DNA of 64,000 nucleotides from Chrysopilus asiliformis (lineage: Eukaryota; Arthropoda; Insecta; Diptera; Rhagionidae), in the NCBI GenBank assembly GCA_964034945.1, contig OZ035960.1:20571487-20635486 (forward strand), in the 5' to 3' direction. Position 1 is the stretch's first letter. Every line of letters starts with the position of its first letter. Under the pieces are notes generated by a model, which worked only from the letters and a program-made list of their open reading frames with translations, did no database searches and was not told the origin of the DNA. Position numbers and translations under genes: made by a program. Below are positions 34,145 to 44,669 of this stretch, in pieces.

Positions 34145-36055
34145 TTAGCCTATTTTGCGATTCTTGAATATTTTAATAACAAACCTCGCGGTATCTGCAG
34201 AACTTGTTTACAATGAGCCGAAACTGATTACAAATTATCTTAGCATATTAATTTAGTACGCTTAAAAAATTACGAATATCTTTATGTTCGACAGTTTTAA
34301 ATCAAATTTTCACAGCAGGATTTAATATGTTTAAATAATAAAATCTTTGCCACAATGACCACGACACACTTTGTCTATAGTTTTGGAAATATCGCGTAGT
34401 AAAAAAGCCAAAACTGCAATACGAAACGAGAGTAGTCAAGATCAAAAAAATGATTGACTGTCGAAAATGTTTTACATTTGCTGCATTTGCCAACGTAATA
34501 CCAACAACGCAAAAATCTATCCAGAAAGTGGGTCATATGGCTAAAAGCAAGATAAATAATATATATTTTTTATTATATGTGTTTTTTGTGTTTCGGGTAA
34601 TAACTCAACAGCATCATTTGATTAGACTATCACAAATCACGACACACCAACGAAATTATGAAATCCTCCAATAAATTAACATATTTAATAATTGACGCAT
34701 GAAATCTATAGCCACCAGACGTGATGGTGCTGAGGCTGAGGCACAGCCCACCATATTATCGGAATTCATAAGTATCCATTTTGTATAGATTTCCACCTAA
34801 TATTTCTCGTCAAGTTATTGCAGCAATACAGAATTAGTTTCACATTTTCATTGTCGTCGTTCCACAAATCATTAGTCACAGAAACAAAGATTCGAAATCA
34901 GAAATTATAGGCAAAGTAATACCTCTTAATAAGAAAATTTAGGTTCTACTACCTCTAGTTCAACGTCCTACGTGCCCTAAAAACATTTGACTATTTTAGG
35001 CCATCTACATTAATAGTCAGTGTCAACTACGAATATGAGTATAAAAGAAGTAAAAAAGGTTAACCACTTACGTTCTATGATGTAAACTGTAGCCCTCCTA
35101 ATCAATAAACTTCCGCCCAAAAATCAGCGGTCGGCAACGGAATAGCCACTTTTCAACATTAGCATAATAATTTTTAACAAATTTTTCCCCTGTTTTAATT
35201 TTGAACAAACTATCCCCAACTAAACGTGAATACATTTCACTATGTTTGGGACAAATCGTCATGGAACTTTACTATCGTCATATGAATGTGAATTCTAATC
35301 GGAATCCATCTAAAACGCATCAATTTCCACGCCATGCCCACATTCACAATTTTCCCTTTTCATCGAAAAATTAGCAGCAAAAATGACTATGTCTAACCAT
35401 TCAGTGCAACAGTAGAAAAATATTATTTCGAAATTTTTCCAAATGGAAATTAAGCCAAACCATTAATGATTTCTTCTTTGTTATGCTGTCATTTATGACA
35501 TGAGCGTCCTCAAAAGCAAACTGAGTATGTAATTATAATTTATCGTCGGTATTCGTATGAGTGTTAATGTATTTTATTCGATAGTAGGCAAAAAAAAGTG
35601 GTATGACCTATGAATTTCTATCGTTATGTTGGATTAATGATGGTAACAGAGGAGAAACGCTTCAAATGCATGTTAACCTAATATTTTAGTGGCTACCAGA
35701 CGGTCTTCAAGACTTACAGCTAGTAAAGACATAAACGAGTTTTAAAGATGAATAGGCCTAATGCCGATTTGATTGGCATTAAAACAGTTTAAATATTAAT
35801 ATACATACTCGCATACGATTTAAAAAACAACTTGTCCAAAACTAGAAAACTTGTTGTTTAATAAAAAAAAAATTCTTGGATTTTTTTTTATACATTTTTT
35901 ACATAAATTACACTCAAGCGATTTGTTGCGCCAATCGCAACCTAACTTAATAAAACGTCTAACATTTTTATCAATTTACAAAAATTCTTTTGAGATTTTT
36001 AATTTTTACCAATTTACACAGTTTTATTGAAATGTAAATAAACATCTCAACAAAT
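34145..36055. other. AT-rich stretch, nothing recognised
   Basis: The short frames at 34302-34674 overlap on both strands and carry no family signature. Confidence 0.35.
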
Positions 36056-36059
36056 CTAA

Positions 36060-36439
36060 AGGTGCCGCTGCACATTAGAGTAAATACGCGAGTAACTCTC
36101 AAAAAATCTCGAGAGTTACTCGCAGGAGGTTATCCGTTAGAGAGTTAATTTCGGCGATTTTTCTCTTTTCAAGACCACTATCTTGATTTTTTTGACATCT
36201 TGAGTTGGCGAGTTCTCGAGAGCGACTCGCAAAATTCAAACGCCGTTCGTATTTGACGAGCAACTCCCCGAGAGTTCAGTGTGTGCGTGTCGACTAGAGA
36301 GTAGAATCACTTTTGACAACTCGCAGAAACTAGTTCGCGAGTTTTTGCGAGTTTCTGTAAGCAACTCTCAGAGACGTGTCCATTTACGAGTAGCTGCTAT
36401 CGAGAGGTTCTCGCCGGCATTTCATGTGGAGTGGCACCT
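36060..36439. mobile_element. Harbinger-type MITE, copy 3
   Basis: The left end AGGTGCCGCTGCACAT and the right end ATGTGGAGTGGCACCT are inverted repeats with few mismatches. TAA flanks both sides (36057-36059, 36440-36442). The body matches copies 1 and 2. Confidence 0.8.
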
Positions 36440-36700
36440 TAAGAGATCATTTAAATCTGACATTTTGTTTAGCGAATATAATTCTGTGAAACAAAATTCC
36501 TAGTGCACTATGTCTAGGACACAAAATTTTAGAAATTCCTCTTGGATGAAATTCCTACTGGAATTTTTTTTATATAAAATCGCCAAAATGATTTCGAATT
36601 TAAAAACTTTTAAAATAAAAAGAAAAATACATAAATAAATACTGTAAAATAAGTTATAGGAAGAAAATTGTGGCAAAAATCGCAAAAATAAATCGTCCTC

Positions 36701-36920
36701 AGACACCGTTTACACCCGACACTTTATTCCGCGAATTTTATTCTTCGACGGTTTACACGACGACACAAAATTCAGGAATTTATTCCTGAAAGACGGTTGA
36801 AATCGAATAGTTTCATATAAAACCGTTCGAATAAATTCAAATTTTTACAACTTTCTGAAAATTCTGAACAAAATTCGCGCTGAAATTCAAGAAAAAATCG
36901 CAGGTGTGGACGGTGCCTTA
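36701..36920 (-). mobile_element. F4 MITE, inverted copy
   Basis: The left end AGACACCGTTTACACCCGAC and the inverted right end TAAGGCACCGTCCACACCTG match F4. The interior word TTATTCCGCGAATTTTATTC is shared with the other copies. Confidence 0.55.
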
Positions 36921-38830
36921 GGCTACACAGTTGTTTCTCTTGTTTCTTACCTTCTTCTTCTTCTGATCTCTTCTTCTGCTCTCTTGAAGAAATACTGATC
37001 GGGGCTTTAAAATCAGACATATAATTTAAGAAAATTTGTGGTTTACTAAAACCCTTATCCTTTTACCCCTTTCCCCTGCTTTCTTTAGGCCGAAAAACAA
37101 AGTTTTGATGTCAGAATTAGACCTAACGTGTCTCCAGAAAATTTCTGGGTTTCAATTTTACATCTTCTAGTGGGTAGAAGGTGGATCCCTACTAGAAATT
37201 TTGGTGTATGGCCTGCGAAATCCTTGAGAAATATATCGACAAAAATGAGTGTTTGCTTCAACTTGTACGGCAGAGAGAAATGAATTAGCAGGTTTTTGCA
37301 ATTTGCCAAAAACAATGAAGAGTGGTGATTGCAGGTTTATGCCCTACACGTCTCAAATGATTCCAGAAAAAGATTTAATATACGAGATAGTGAGATTTTT
37401 TGAAATGACTCCCATTTTCATACCAAAAATAGGAAATATGGAATTTATCCTAAATTCTTCCAAAATTTAAGGATAAATTCCCTATTTTTTAGAAAATCGT
37501 GACAAAAAAGCTCACTGTTCATATATTAGGAATCTGTCCCATTATTTTTCTCTGAGAACTTTTTTTTTTTTGATTTTTAAGCTGGAAACATTTTCACACT
37601 TCAACAGTAAACTTTTGTTTCGATATAACTTCATGGAATCTATAATTTTTTCGCGAGAACTTTTAATTAAATTGTCTGCGAAGAACATTTCAATCGAATA
37701 CCCCAAGTGCCTTTCATCCATACTCTATAATTGTGCGAAAAATCTATTTTAAGCCAAATGTTTTTTATTTTTATGCTTGTGTAGTCGATTTTCTTACGAA
37801 ATTAATAAACGAGATCAGATATCGCCTATTTATTGATGTCAGTTAGCCACTTCAGCTGCGTTTAGTATGTCAATAACCCAGTTGAATGTGTTCACAGTTC
37901 TTAGCCACCTAATAAATCCCCACCTACTCCAGAGAGGAGCAGAGACACGAAAAAAAAACAGTCGGAACAATGGAAAATGCTCCGATTCCTGTCAATCAGT
38001 AACCAAGATAAACGTTCAAGTACCCTAGACGAAGTAGGTATACTCATTCCCGACGGTGTACTTCTATTGATTCTTCTATCGATATTTTATATAGTAAAAA
38101 AAGTCCAATTGACATTATTTTCATTCAATTCGACCTGTAATACGGCTAAGGCCTTTTCCTTTTATTTCTCAATCCCGCATTGAAAAACCAGATGTATCCC
38201 ACTTTTGCGTTTCCCCAACTCAAGTACATTTCTCAAGTGCCATTTGATTTTTCCAAACAGTCTACTGCCCATGATATTTTAAAGTTGCGAAATTTCGAAT
38301 ACTTTTTAGCCTTATAAATAACCCCGTATCAGTTTCTTGTTGAGGAAATTTTTTTCTGCTTGATCGACGTTGAAAATGGAAAAATGATGGCGTGGAAAAT
38401 TTATTATAGCCTAGACAAGAAGTCGCTTTGGTGACAAAGAAACGCTCGATTTGGATTCAAAAGATTTTTTTTAAAAGTTTAGTAGAGTGTGTGACATGGA
38501 TGGAAATTCTGTATAAATTGAGCGAAATACAAAACACTAAGGGTATAGTGAAAAAAGGGTTCATCGTAGGCTTCTGTTCAATGGCAATGGCTAAATATAG
38601 TAATCGTTAAGATTCTAGAGTATCATTGAACTCATTCTTTAGTTGTGACACTTGCGCTTGGTGATATAGAAGTTTGCACTATTGTAAACTCTAGGTTTTG
38701 TCGTAGTTCAAGAAAAATTAACAAAAACATTAAAATTAGCAAAAAAAGGTTATTTTTAAAACGTTTAAATTTTTTAGGTAATTTTAGGTTTCGATTAAAC
38801 ATGAATTGCGATTTTCTTCATGGCCAGCAC
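36921..38830. other. AT-rich stretch, nothing recognised
   Basis: Several short frames lie here with no family signature or paired ends. An ATGGAAAATGCTCCG start near 37970 is followed by a stop after ten codons. Confidence 0.3.
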
Positions 38831-39108
38831 TATTGACAAAATTTGTTTTGTTAAATCTCAACATTTTTTGTTGTTAAATTGATAAAAGAATAGTTTGAAA
38901 AATAAAAATTTGTAAATATGACAATTTTTTGTCATTTTGACCAATTAGGCATTGCTAATTTCACATTTGTTTTAATGATTTAACAAAAAAATCATTTGTA
39001 AATTTATTTTTGTTAAAATAATAATTTTTTCAACAAAATCTTTTTTCATTTAACAATGATTTTATCCATATGACAATTTTTTTCATTTTCCGAGGAATAA
39101 ATTTCCTT
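38831..39108. repeat. Low-complexity flank resuming beyond the retrotransposon
   Basis: Words such as TTTAACAATGATTTTATCCA and TGACAATTTTTTT recur here and at 44567-44670. The F1 copy with its retrotransposon therefore appears inserted in one older AT-rich repeat. Confidence 0.4.
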
Positions 39109-39669
39109 TTTATACCCGTATGGTGAAACCAAAGGGTATATTAGATTTGCCTTACCGTTTGTAACGCCAAGATCCCGTCATCACACAAAAAAATGAATTA
39201 CGCCAGTGTGTTTAGAATGATAAAAAAAGTTGAATTTTGCATGTCCGTCCGTCTGTCTGTCCGTCTGTCTGTCCGGCTGTCCGTCTGTCTGTCTGTGGCG
39301 CGGATTGCGGGCGCACGGATTGAGCTAGAGACTTGAAATTTTGCACAGATCCGTTTTTCGGAAAATGTGAGGCTAAGTTCGTTAATGGGCAAAGATGGAC
39401 CATTAGGGGGGTACCCTCCATACGAACGAAAACTTTTTTTCTGAATATCTGAAAAACGGTGCATCTTATCAAAAAAGTGCAAGAACAAAAGTTATTTAGG
39501 ATATGATTCTACATAAAACTCCCATACATCAAAATCCGATTGAAATAAATTTTAAAAAATTTTATTGAAAAGTTTCACTTCAAAGGGGAATTTTTATACA
39601 ACTGTTCGCCGTTCACTTAAATCACCATACGGGTTTTCAATAATTGCCAGAACGGCAATTATAGCTTTT

Positions 39670-39674
39670 GTTAT
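39670..39674. repeat. Target-site duplication GTTAT, left
   Basis: GTTAT directly precedes the left LTR and is repeated at 44558-44562 after the right LTR. Uninterrupted F1 copies have a single GTTAT at this place. Confidence 0.9.
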
Positions 39675-39806
39675 TGTGGTAAATGAAACAAGAGAATTCA
39701 ATGCTTCTAAAACAACGTGTTTATTCTTAGCTGGTCCAACTACTACTGACATATAACCTAAACAACTGCTAGAGTGTCTTGTACTCTAGTTGACTAGAGT
39801 ACCACA
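39675..39806 (-). repeat. 3' LTR (132 bp)
   Basis: Begins TGTGGTAAATG on plus and ends GTACCACA, giving TG...CA ends in either direction. On minus it carries AATAAA (39720-39725), a possible polyadenylation signal, and CTCTAGTCAACTAGAG, a small palindrome. I see no difference from the other LTR. Confidence 0.9.
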
Positions 39807-39814
39807 TCTCCTTT
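39807..39814 (-). other. Polypurine tract
   Basis: AAAGGAGA on minus abuts the 3' LTR, the expected place for the plus-strand primer of reverse transcription. Confidence 0.65.
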
Positions 39815-39830
39815 ACATTATTTTGATTTT

Positions 39831-42800
39831 CTAAACATAATCTTGAAATTTGGCGGGCTTCGTTTTGGTACGACAAGGACGTTCCTGGTTTGCTCTGCCC
39901 CGCGGGACCAATTGACGTTGCCGTGTCTCGTCCTGTATGTCCTCCTCAACTGCGACTTCCTTCCTATTGGCTGCTTCTGTTAACGGTTCTGAAGTTTGCA
40001 TAATTGAACACCTAGTGGGAGATAAAGGATTAATTTCAGTTGTTGGTGTATGTGCTGGAACACGCTTAAGATGGCTGGAGTTCCGTTGATACGTTTTTCC
40101 CGTGCCTTCATTTTCCACAGTAACCCTGGATCCTTGCTTGCTCAAGACTTTAACATTCTCCGTGTTGAATGTCGGAGTCAGCTTGTTACCTACTATTACG
40201 TTTTTCATCATCACTTTTTCTCCCGGAACAATATCCGAAATCCGAGCCTTTCGCTTCTTATCCTCCATGTATTTTCCTTTTTCTTTCCTGCTTTTGTCTA
40301 AATCGGCTAAATCTGACAAAAATCTAGGATGACTTATAGTGGCTAATCTTGGTAATTTGGATCGGATTGTTCTTCCAAAAAGGAGTTCCGTCGGAGTTCT
40401 TCCTGTGGTGGAGTGAGGTGTCGTATAATACATCATTAGATAGCCCTGCAAATCCTGCTTCCAGTCACGTTTTAGTGAATGACTAATTCTCAACCTTTTC
40501 AACAAAGACCGGTTCTGCCTTTCTACTTCGCCATTTTCAGATGGCCAATACGGTGTAATGAACATTAGCTGAATACCTCGTAGATGGCAGTAATCTTCGA
40601 ACTCGGTGCTCACAAACTGCCTTCCATTATCCAACGTAATCGACTCGGGATATCCTAGACGTATAAATATTTCCTCCAGGTGTTTGATTACGTCCTTCGC
40701 CGTGATACTCCGCATTATCTTGACTTCTTTATAGCGACTATAGTAATCGACCACCACTAATAGATGTTCCTGACTAGGAAGAGGGCCCATGAAATCAATA
40801 GCTATTGCAACCCATGGAGCTCTTGGTAGCTCTCGTCTCTTCATAGGCTCTGGAGGATCCGGAGTACTAACAGCTAAACAACCTGCACACTTCCTTATGA
40901 AGTCTTTGATGTCGCGGTCTATTCCCGGCCACCAGCAAATATAGCGGAGCCTTCGTGTCATGACTGTTTGGCCAGGGTGACCCTCGTGTCCTAACTGCAA
41001 CATGCGGAATCTTAGCGCTCGTGGAATTATTAGTCTGTCGCCTCTTATGACTAATCGACCAGATGAACCAAACTCGTCTCTAAATGGTAAGAAAGCTTTT
41101 AGATTTTCCATTTTAAAATCCCACTTACCGGATTCTAGACATTCCCGTAAGTCTCGAAGCTCATCGTCAGAGTCCGTTGCTTTTTCGACTTCTTCCAAAT
41201 CCACAGCTGCTAATTCTGTTATGTTTCTTATAAAAACATCGCAATCCGGGTCGAACGGCATTGCGTTTTCTAGGTTAAGCAGGCGAGACAAAGGATCTGC
41301 AATATTTTCCTCACCCTTGCGGTATACTACATCAAACCTATACGCCTGTAACCTCAAAACCCACCGTTCTACTCGCATACATGGCTTGGAATCGGGCTTG
41401 AAAAGCATCGTCAGCGGTTTGTGATCCGTCTCTAGTACAAAACGTATCCCTAAAAGGTAAATTTTGAATCTCTCTACGGCCCATACCAAAGCTAGGGCTT
41501 CCTTTTCAGTTTGGTGATACTTTTGTTCTGTTTTCGTCAAAGCCTTTGAAGCATATGCAATTACGCGCGCTGTGCCCTTTTTGAACTGTAATAGAATAGC
41601 TCCCAACCCTACTGGGGAGGCGTCGGCTACGACTCTAGTTTGCAAAGACTGATCGAAATGAGCCAATATATTTATATTAGAGACTTCCTCCTTCAACCTT
41701 TCGAATGCCTCCTGCTCGACTTGCGTCCACTTGAATTCCGAGTTATTCTTCGAGATTTCACGCAACGGAAATGTCAATGTCGCTAAATCTCGTATAAACT
41801 GTCCAATATATGTAACTAAACCAAGAAAACTTCTTACCTCTGCCTTGTTTATTGGAGATCTACATTTGACTAAAGCTTCGATCTTGTCGTCTGATGGCGC
41901 AATCCCATCACCGTTAAAGCGATGTCCCACAAACTCGATCTCTTGTAGACGAAAAACGCATTTTGAAGAATTCAACAGGATATTATATTCCTTTATTGTG
42001 TTCAGAACCTTTTCCAACGCTATATCGTGCTGCTCCAGTGTTTTCCCAAAAACTATAATGTCATCGACAAAATTCAGAGCGAACTCGCAATCGGATAATA
42101 TCGTTTCTAGAGTCTTCTGAAATATTTCTGGAGCCGACGACAATCCAAAAAGTAACCTCGTGAATCTGAACAAACCCTTATGCGTTATAAACGTTGACAA
42201 ACTCCGGCTCTCTTCGTGTAATTCTAACTGGTGAAACGCATCTTTTATGTCTAGTCTCGAGAAATACTTCGCATCGCGTAATTTTACTCGGATGTCTTCG
42301 AGAGTAGGAAGTGGATGAATCTCCCTCTTCACTGCGGAATTTGCTCGTCTCATATCCAAACACAGCCGGATATCGCCGGAGTCTTTTAAAACAATTACCA
42401 TTGGACTAATCCATTCGGATGGCTGTTGAACTTTCTCGATAATTCCTGATGCTAATAACTCGTCCAGCTTCTGCTCTACTTTTCTCAACACTGCAATGGG
42501 TAGCCTTCGTAACTTCTGAGCTATGGGAGGAACTGATTTATCGGTCGGGATCCTGACTTTTATTCCCTTGAACTTCGGAAATAATTTCGCTTGCGTAATA
42601 TGCTGAATTCCTTGAGGATGTCGCTGGCTCGGTAACCCTATAACAAGCACCCCTAGCTCTTGTGCCGTATTTTTCCCGAGCAACGGTTGGGGTCCTTCTT
42701 TAATGACGTAAAATCGTGCCCTCGTTTGCAGTATTTTTCCTTTATCCTCTATTTCGATTGGGGCATCAAACATTCCCATCGTCTGCAAATTGTCTTTTTG

Positions 42801-43907
42801 AGCGTAAGCTCTAAACTTCCGATCAGCAGGTCGCACCTCCTTTATTTCATAATTATGTTTTTTCATTAAATTCCATGTTCCTTCGTCTATAATATTCGAC
42901 CCAACCCCAGAATCAATCTGCATTTGGATCATCGTATTCCCAACTTTCGCCCATATGAACTCGTCCGTGTCTCCTACCGTAGCAACCATATCTACAGCTT
43001 CTACTTCTTCGTCCTCTTCCTCCTGCACCGCGTGTATTTTGCGACGCTTCTGGGTGGATATCTTGTTTGGCAAATAGGCCTGCTCGCTCACCCTTTTTTT
43101 CCCATAAACCTTAGGTCTTTTCTCATAACCACTGCTCGCATCGCTGGTCCTACGCAAAGGTAATGCACTGTCAGGAGTTCTACACGCCGCTCTAAAGTGA
43201 TTTTTCCGGCCACAACGGCCGCATGTTTTCCCAATTGCCGGACATTTTCTCCACGAACCATGGTTCAATCCACACGCCGAGCAGTTCGGCGCTTTCGTTG
43301 CCTGTACTCTACAGATTGATTCCTCTCTGTTTTTCATCAATGAGGTCATTTGTTCACTAGTATTTTTTGTTTGCTGGTAAACCTTAGTTTTTTTTATAAG
43401 TGTATCGAGGGTTAATTTCGCATCTTGTAGTAGAATCTCACGTAATTCTCGAGGTGCTACCAGGAGAGCTTTATCTATGACCGCGATGCTTTGCCGCTCC
43501 AGCAAAGTCTCACCAAAATGACATTTTTTAGCTTGCATTTGCGATCGCATAATAAACTTTTCTAACGTCTCGTCTGGCTGTGGTGCTATTGTGTGGAACA
43601 GATATCTTTCGTGGCACTCGTGTCTCTTTGGAGCAAAGTACTCGTCGAGTTTTTCAAACGCTACCAAATAAGGGTCAATATCCTCATTAGGTTCTACATC
43701 TGCTTCCGGTATTCCGTAGAATATCTCCTGTAGTTCCATTCCTCCATAGCCCAACAACAAATTTCTTTTCGCCTTGCCATCTGTAATGGTAGTTGCATCA
43801 CAGCAGATTGTGAATGCACGCTTCCACTTTTCCCAGGCTAATCTCTGGTCCGTTTGTGACACGCCTGCGATCGAGAATGCCGGCAAATTTCCGAAAACTC
43901 GGTCCAT
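39831..43907 (-). CDS. Gag-pol polyprotein of Ty3/gypsy retrotransposon
   Basis: A single 1358-residue frame encodes the capsid and enzymes for reverse transcription and integration. Gag occupies roughly residues 1-200. Two zinc knuckles follow (C209, C212, H216, C222; then C229, C232, H237, C242). An aspartic protease has its active site in IDSGVGSNI (D332), with V where most families have A or T. Reverse transcriptase spans about 450-680 with FVDDIIVF (D615, D616). RNase H has ADAS (D762), an E near 801-803 and ETDH (D828). Integrase has H974/H977 with C1007/C1010, then D1038, D1093 and E1129, a D-35-E spacing. Gag and pol share one frame, so no frameshift is needed. All catalytic residues are present and no stop interrupts it. 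The stop lies 24 bp from the 3' LTR. Confidence 0.95.
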   Translation of the reverse strand: MDRVFGNLPAFSIAGVSQTDQRLAWEKWKRAFTICCDATTITDGKAKRNLLLGYGGMELQEIFYGIPEADVEPNEDIDPYLVAFEKLDEYFAPKRHECHERYLFHTIAPQPDETLEKFIMRSQMQAKKCHFGETLLERQSIAVIDKALLVAPRELREILLQDAKLTLDTLIKKTKVYQQTKNTSEQMTSLMKNREESICRVQATKAPNCSACGLNHGSWRKCPAIGKTCGRCGRKNHFRAACRTPDSALPLRRTSDASSGYEKRPKVYGKKRVSEQAYLPNKISTQKRRKIHAVQEEEDEEVEAVDMVATVGDTDEFIWAKVGNTMIQMQIDSGVGSNIIDEGTWNLMKKHNYEIKEVRPADRKFRAYAQKDNLQTMGMFDAPIEIEDKGKILQTRARFYVIKEGPQPLLGKNTAQELGVLVIGLPSQRHPQGIQHITQAKLFPKFKGIKVRIPTDKSVPPIAQKLRRLPIAVLRKVEQKLDELLASGIIEKVQQPSEWISPMVIVLKDSGDIRLCLDMRRANSAVKREIHPLPTLEDIRVKLRDAKYFSRLDIKDAFHQLELHEESRSLSTFITHKGLFRFTRLLFGLSSAPEIFQKTLETILSDCEFALNFVDDIIVFGKTLEQHDIALEKVLNTIKEYNILLNSSKCVFRLQEIEFVGHRFNGDGIAPSDDKIEALVKCRSPINKAEVRSFLGLVTYIGQFIRDLATLTFPLREISKNNSEFKWTQVEQEAFERLKEEVSNINILAHFDQSLQTRVVADASPVGLGAILLQFKKGTARVIAYASKALTKTEQKYHQTEKEALALVWAVERFKIYLLGIRFVLETDHKPLTMLFKPDSKPCMRVERWVLRLQAYRFDVVYRKGEENIADPLSRLLNLENAMPFDPDCDVFIRNITELAAVDLEEVEKATDSDDELRDLRECLESGKWDFKMENLKAFLPFRDEFGSSGRLVIRGDRLIIPRALRFRMLQLGHEGHPGQTVMTRRLRYICWWPGIDRDIKDFIRKCAGCLAVSTPDPPEPMKRRELPRAPWVAIAIDFMGPLPSQEHLLVVVDYYSRYKEVKIMRSITAKDVIKHLEEIFIRLGYPESITLDNGRQFVSTEFEDYCHLRGIQLMFITPYWPSENGEVERQNRSLLKRLRISHSLKRDWKQDLQGYLMMYYTTPHSTTGRTPTELLFGRTIRSKLPRLATISHPRFLSDLADLDKSRKEKGKYMEDKKRKARISDIVPGEKVMMKNVIVGNKLTPTFNTENVKVLSKQGSRVTVENEGTGKTYQRNSSHLKRVPAHTPTTEINPLSPTRCSIMQTSEPLTEAANRKEVAVEEDIQDETRQRQLVPRGRANQERPCRTKTKPAKFQDYV

Positions 43908-43959
43908 AATCGTGTGGTTTTTTCTCGCCTATTTCCCAGGGGACTCTCGTGCCCAGGAC

Positions 43960-44240
43960 TTCTCGCGTCCCAGTTTTCTAGCGTCCAGGTTTTCTCGCGT
44001 ACAAAACTTCTCGCGTTCAAAACTTCTCGCGTTCGAAACTTCTCGTGTCCAGGTTTTCTCGCGTTCAAAACTTCTCGCGTTCGAAACTTCTCGTGTCCAG
44101 GTTTTCTCGCGTTCAAAACCTCTCGCGTCCAGGCCTTTTTGCCTCAGGGACTTCTCGCTTCCGAGACTTCTCGCGTCAAGGTCTTCTCGCGTCAGGGACT
44201 TCTCGCGTCCGAGACTTCTAGCATCCGAGACTTCTCGCGT
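43960..44240 (-). repeat. Tandem repeats in the retrotransposon leader
   Basis: On plus, units of about 15-18 bp built on CTTCTCGCGTTCAAAA and TTTTCTCGCGTCCAGG recur about 17 times between the 5' LTR and the gag start. Because units are often in multiples of three, frames in several phases stay open, including a 92-residue minus frame overlapping the gag start and two plus frames. These are probably by-products of the repeats. Confidence 0.75.
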
Positions 44241-44409
44241 CCCGGTTTTCTCGTGGGGCTCACTGACTAGTCGTGGCGCCGTTCAAACTTTTCACTGTAA
44301 CAGGGGACTTCTCGCAGTTTCAAAGTTTTATATATCTTGACTTTTCTGAATTTACCTTCTCAATGTGCTCATCCAATTAATTAATTGATTTACAAGATGA
44401 AAATTATTT

Positions 44410-44423
44410 CATCCTCGTCGCCA
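44410..44423 (-). other. Primer binding site (tRNA-Ser type)
   Basis: On minus, TGGCGACGAGGATG begins two bases inside the 5' LTR. It is complementary to the 3' end of insect tRNA-Ser(GCU), CATCCTCGTCGCCA, as I recall that tRNA. Confidence 0.75.
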
Positions 44424-44425
44424 TT

Positions 44426-44557
44426 TGTGGTAAATGAAACAAGAGAATTCAATGCTTCTAAAACAACGTGTTTATTCTTAGCTGGTCCAACTACTACTGA
44501 CATATAACCTAAACAACTGCTAGAGTGTCTTGTACTCTAGTTGACTAGAGTACCACA
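44426..44557 (-). repeat. 5' LTR (132 bp)
   Basis: It matches the 3' LTR at 39675-39806 throughout on reading. It is the element's 5' end because the primer site and gag follow on minus. Confidence 0.9.
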
Positions 44558-44562
44558 GTTAT
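44558..44562. repeat. Target-site duplication GTTAT, right
   Basis: Second copy of the 5-bp duplication; F1 sequence resumes here. Confidence 0.9.
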
Positions 44563-44669
44563 GTTTTAATTTAAAAAAATTATTTTGTTGGCTGATATAG
44601 AATAAAAATTTTGTTGATTTGACAATGATTTTATCCACATTACCAATTTTCTCTCTGAGTGTGCCATTA

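Larger units (their letters stand above)
39675..44557 (-). mobile_element. Ty3/gypsy LTR retrotransposon, apparently complete
   Basis: This 4883-bp element has identical 132-bp LTRs, a tRNA-Ser-type primer site, a short polypurine tract and one gag-pol frame without interruption. It is flanked by a 5-bp duplication and inserted in an F1 repeat. Protease, reverse transcriptase, RNase H and integrase follow in the Ty3/gypsy order. There is no envelope frame. Two gag zinc knuckles and short LTRs recall the Mag lineage, which is an inference. Identical LTRs indicate recent insertion. Confidence 0.92.
39109..44566 (-). repeat. Interspersed repeat F1, copy D (interrupted)
   Basis: Inverted F1: it begins TTTATACCCGTATGGTGAAA, has the complementary TCCGTCTG-type array near 39241-39295, and reaches TAGCTTTTGTTAT at 39674. 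The last bases (GTTATGTTT) resume at 44558 after the retrotransposon. Confidence 0.75.

Noticed and set aside
37970..38183. ATGGAAAATGCTCCG as a possible first exon
   Set aside because: The frame ends after ten codons and the only donor-like site (GTAACC) has a phase that does not fit the exon at 51810.
43774..44340. Plus-strand frames of 188 and 118 codons opposite the gag start
   Set aside because: They are produced by CTCGCGT tandem repeats in the retrotransposon leader.
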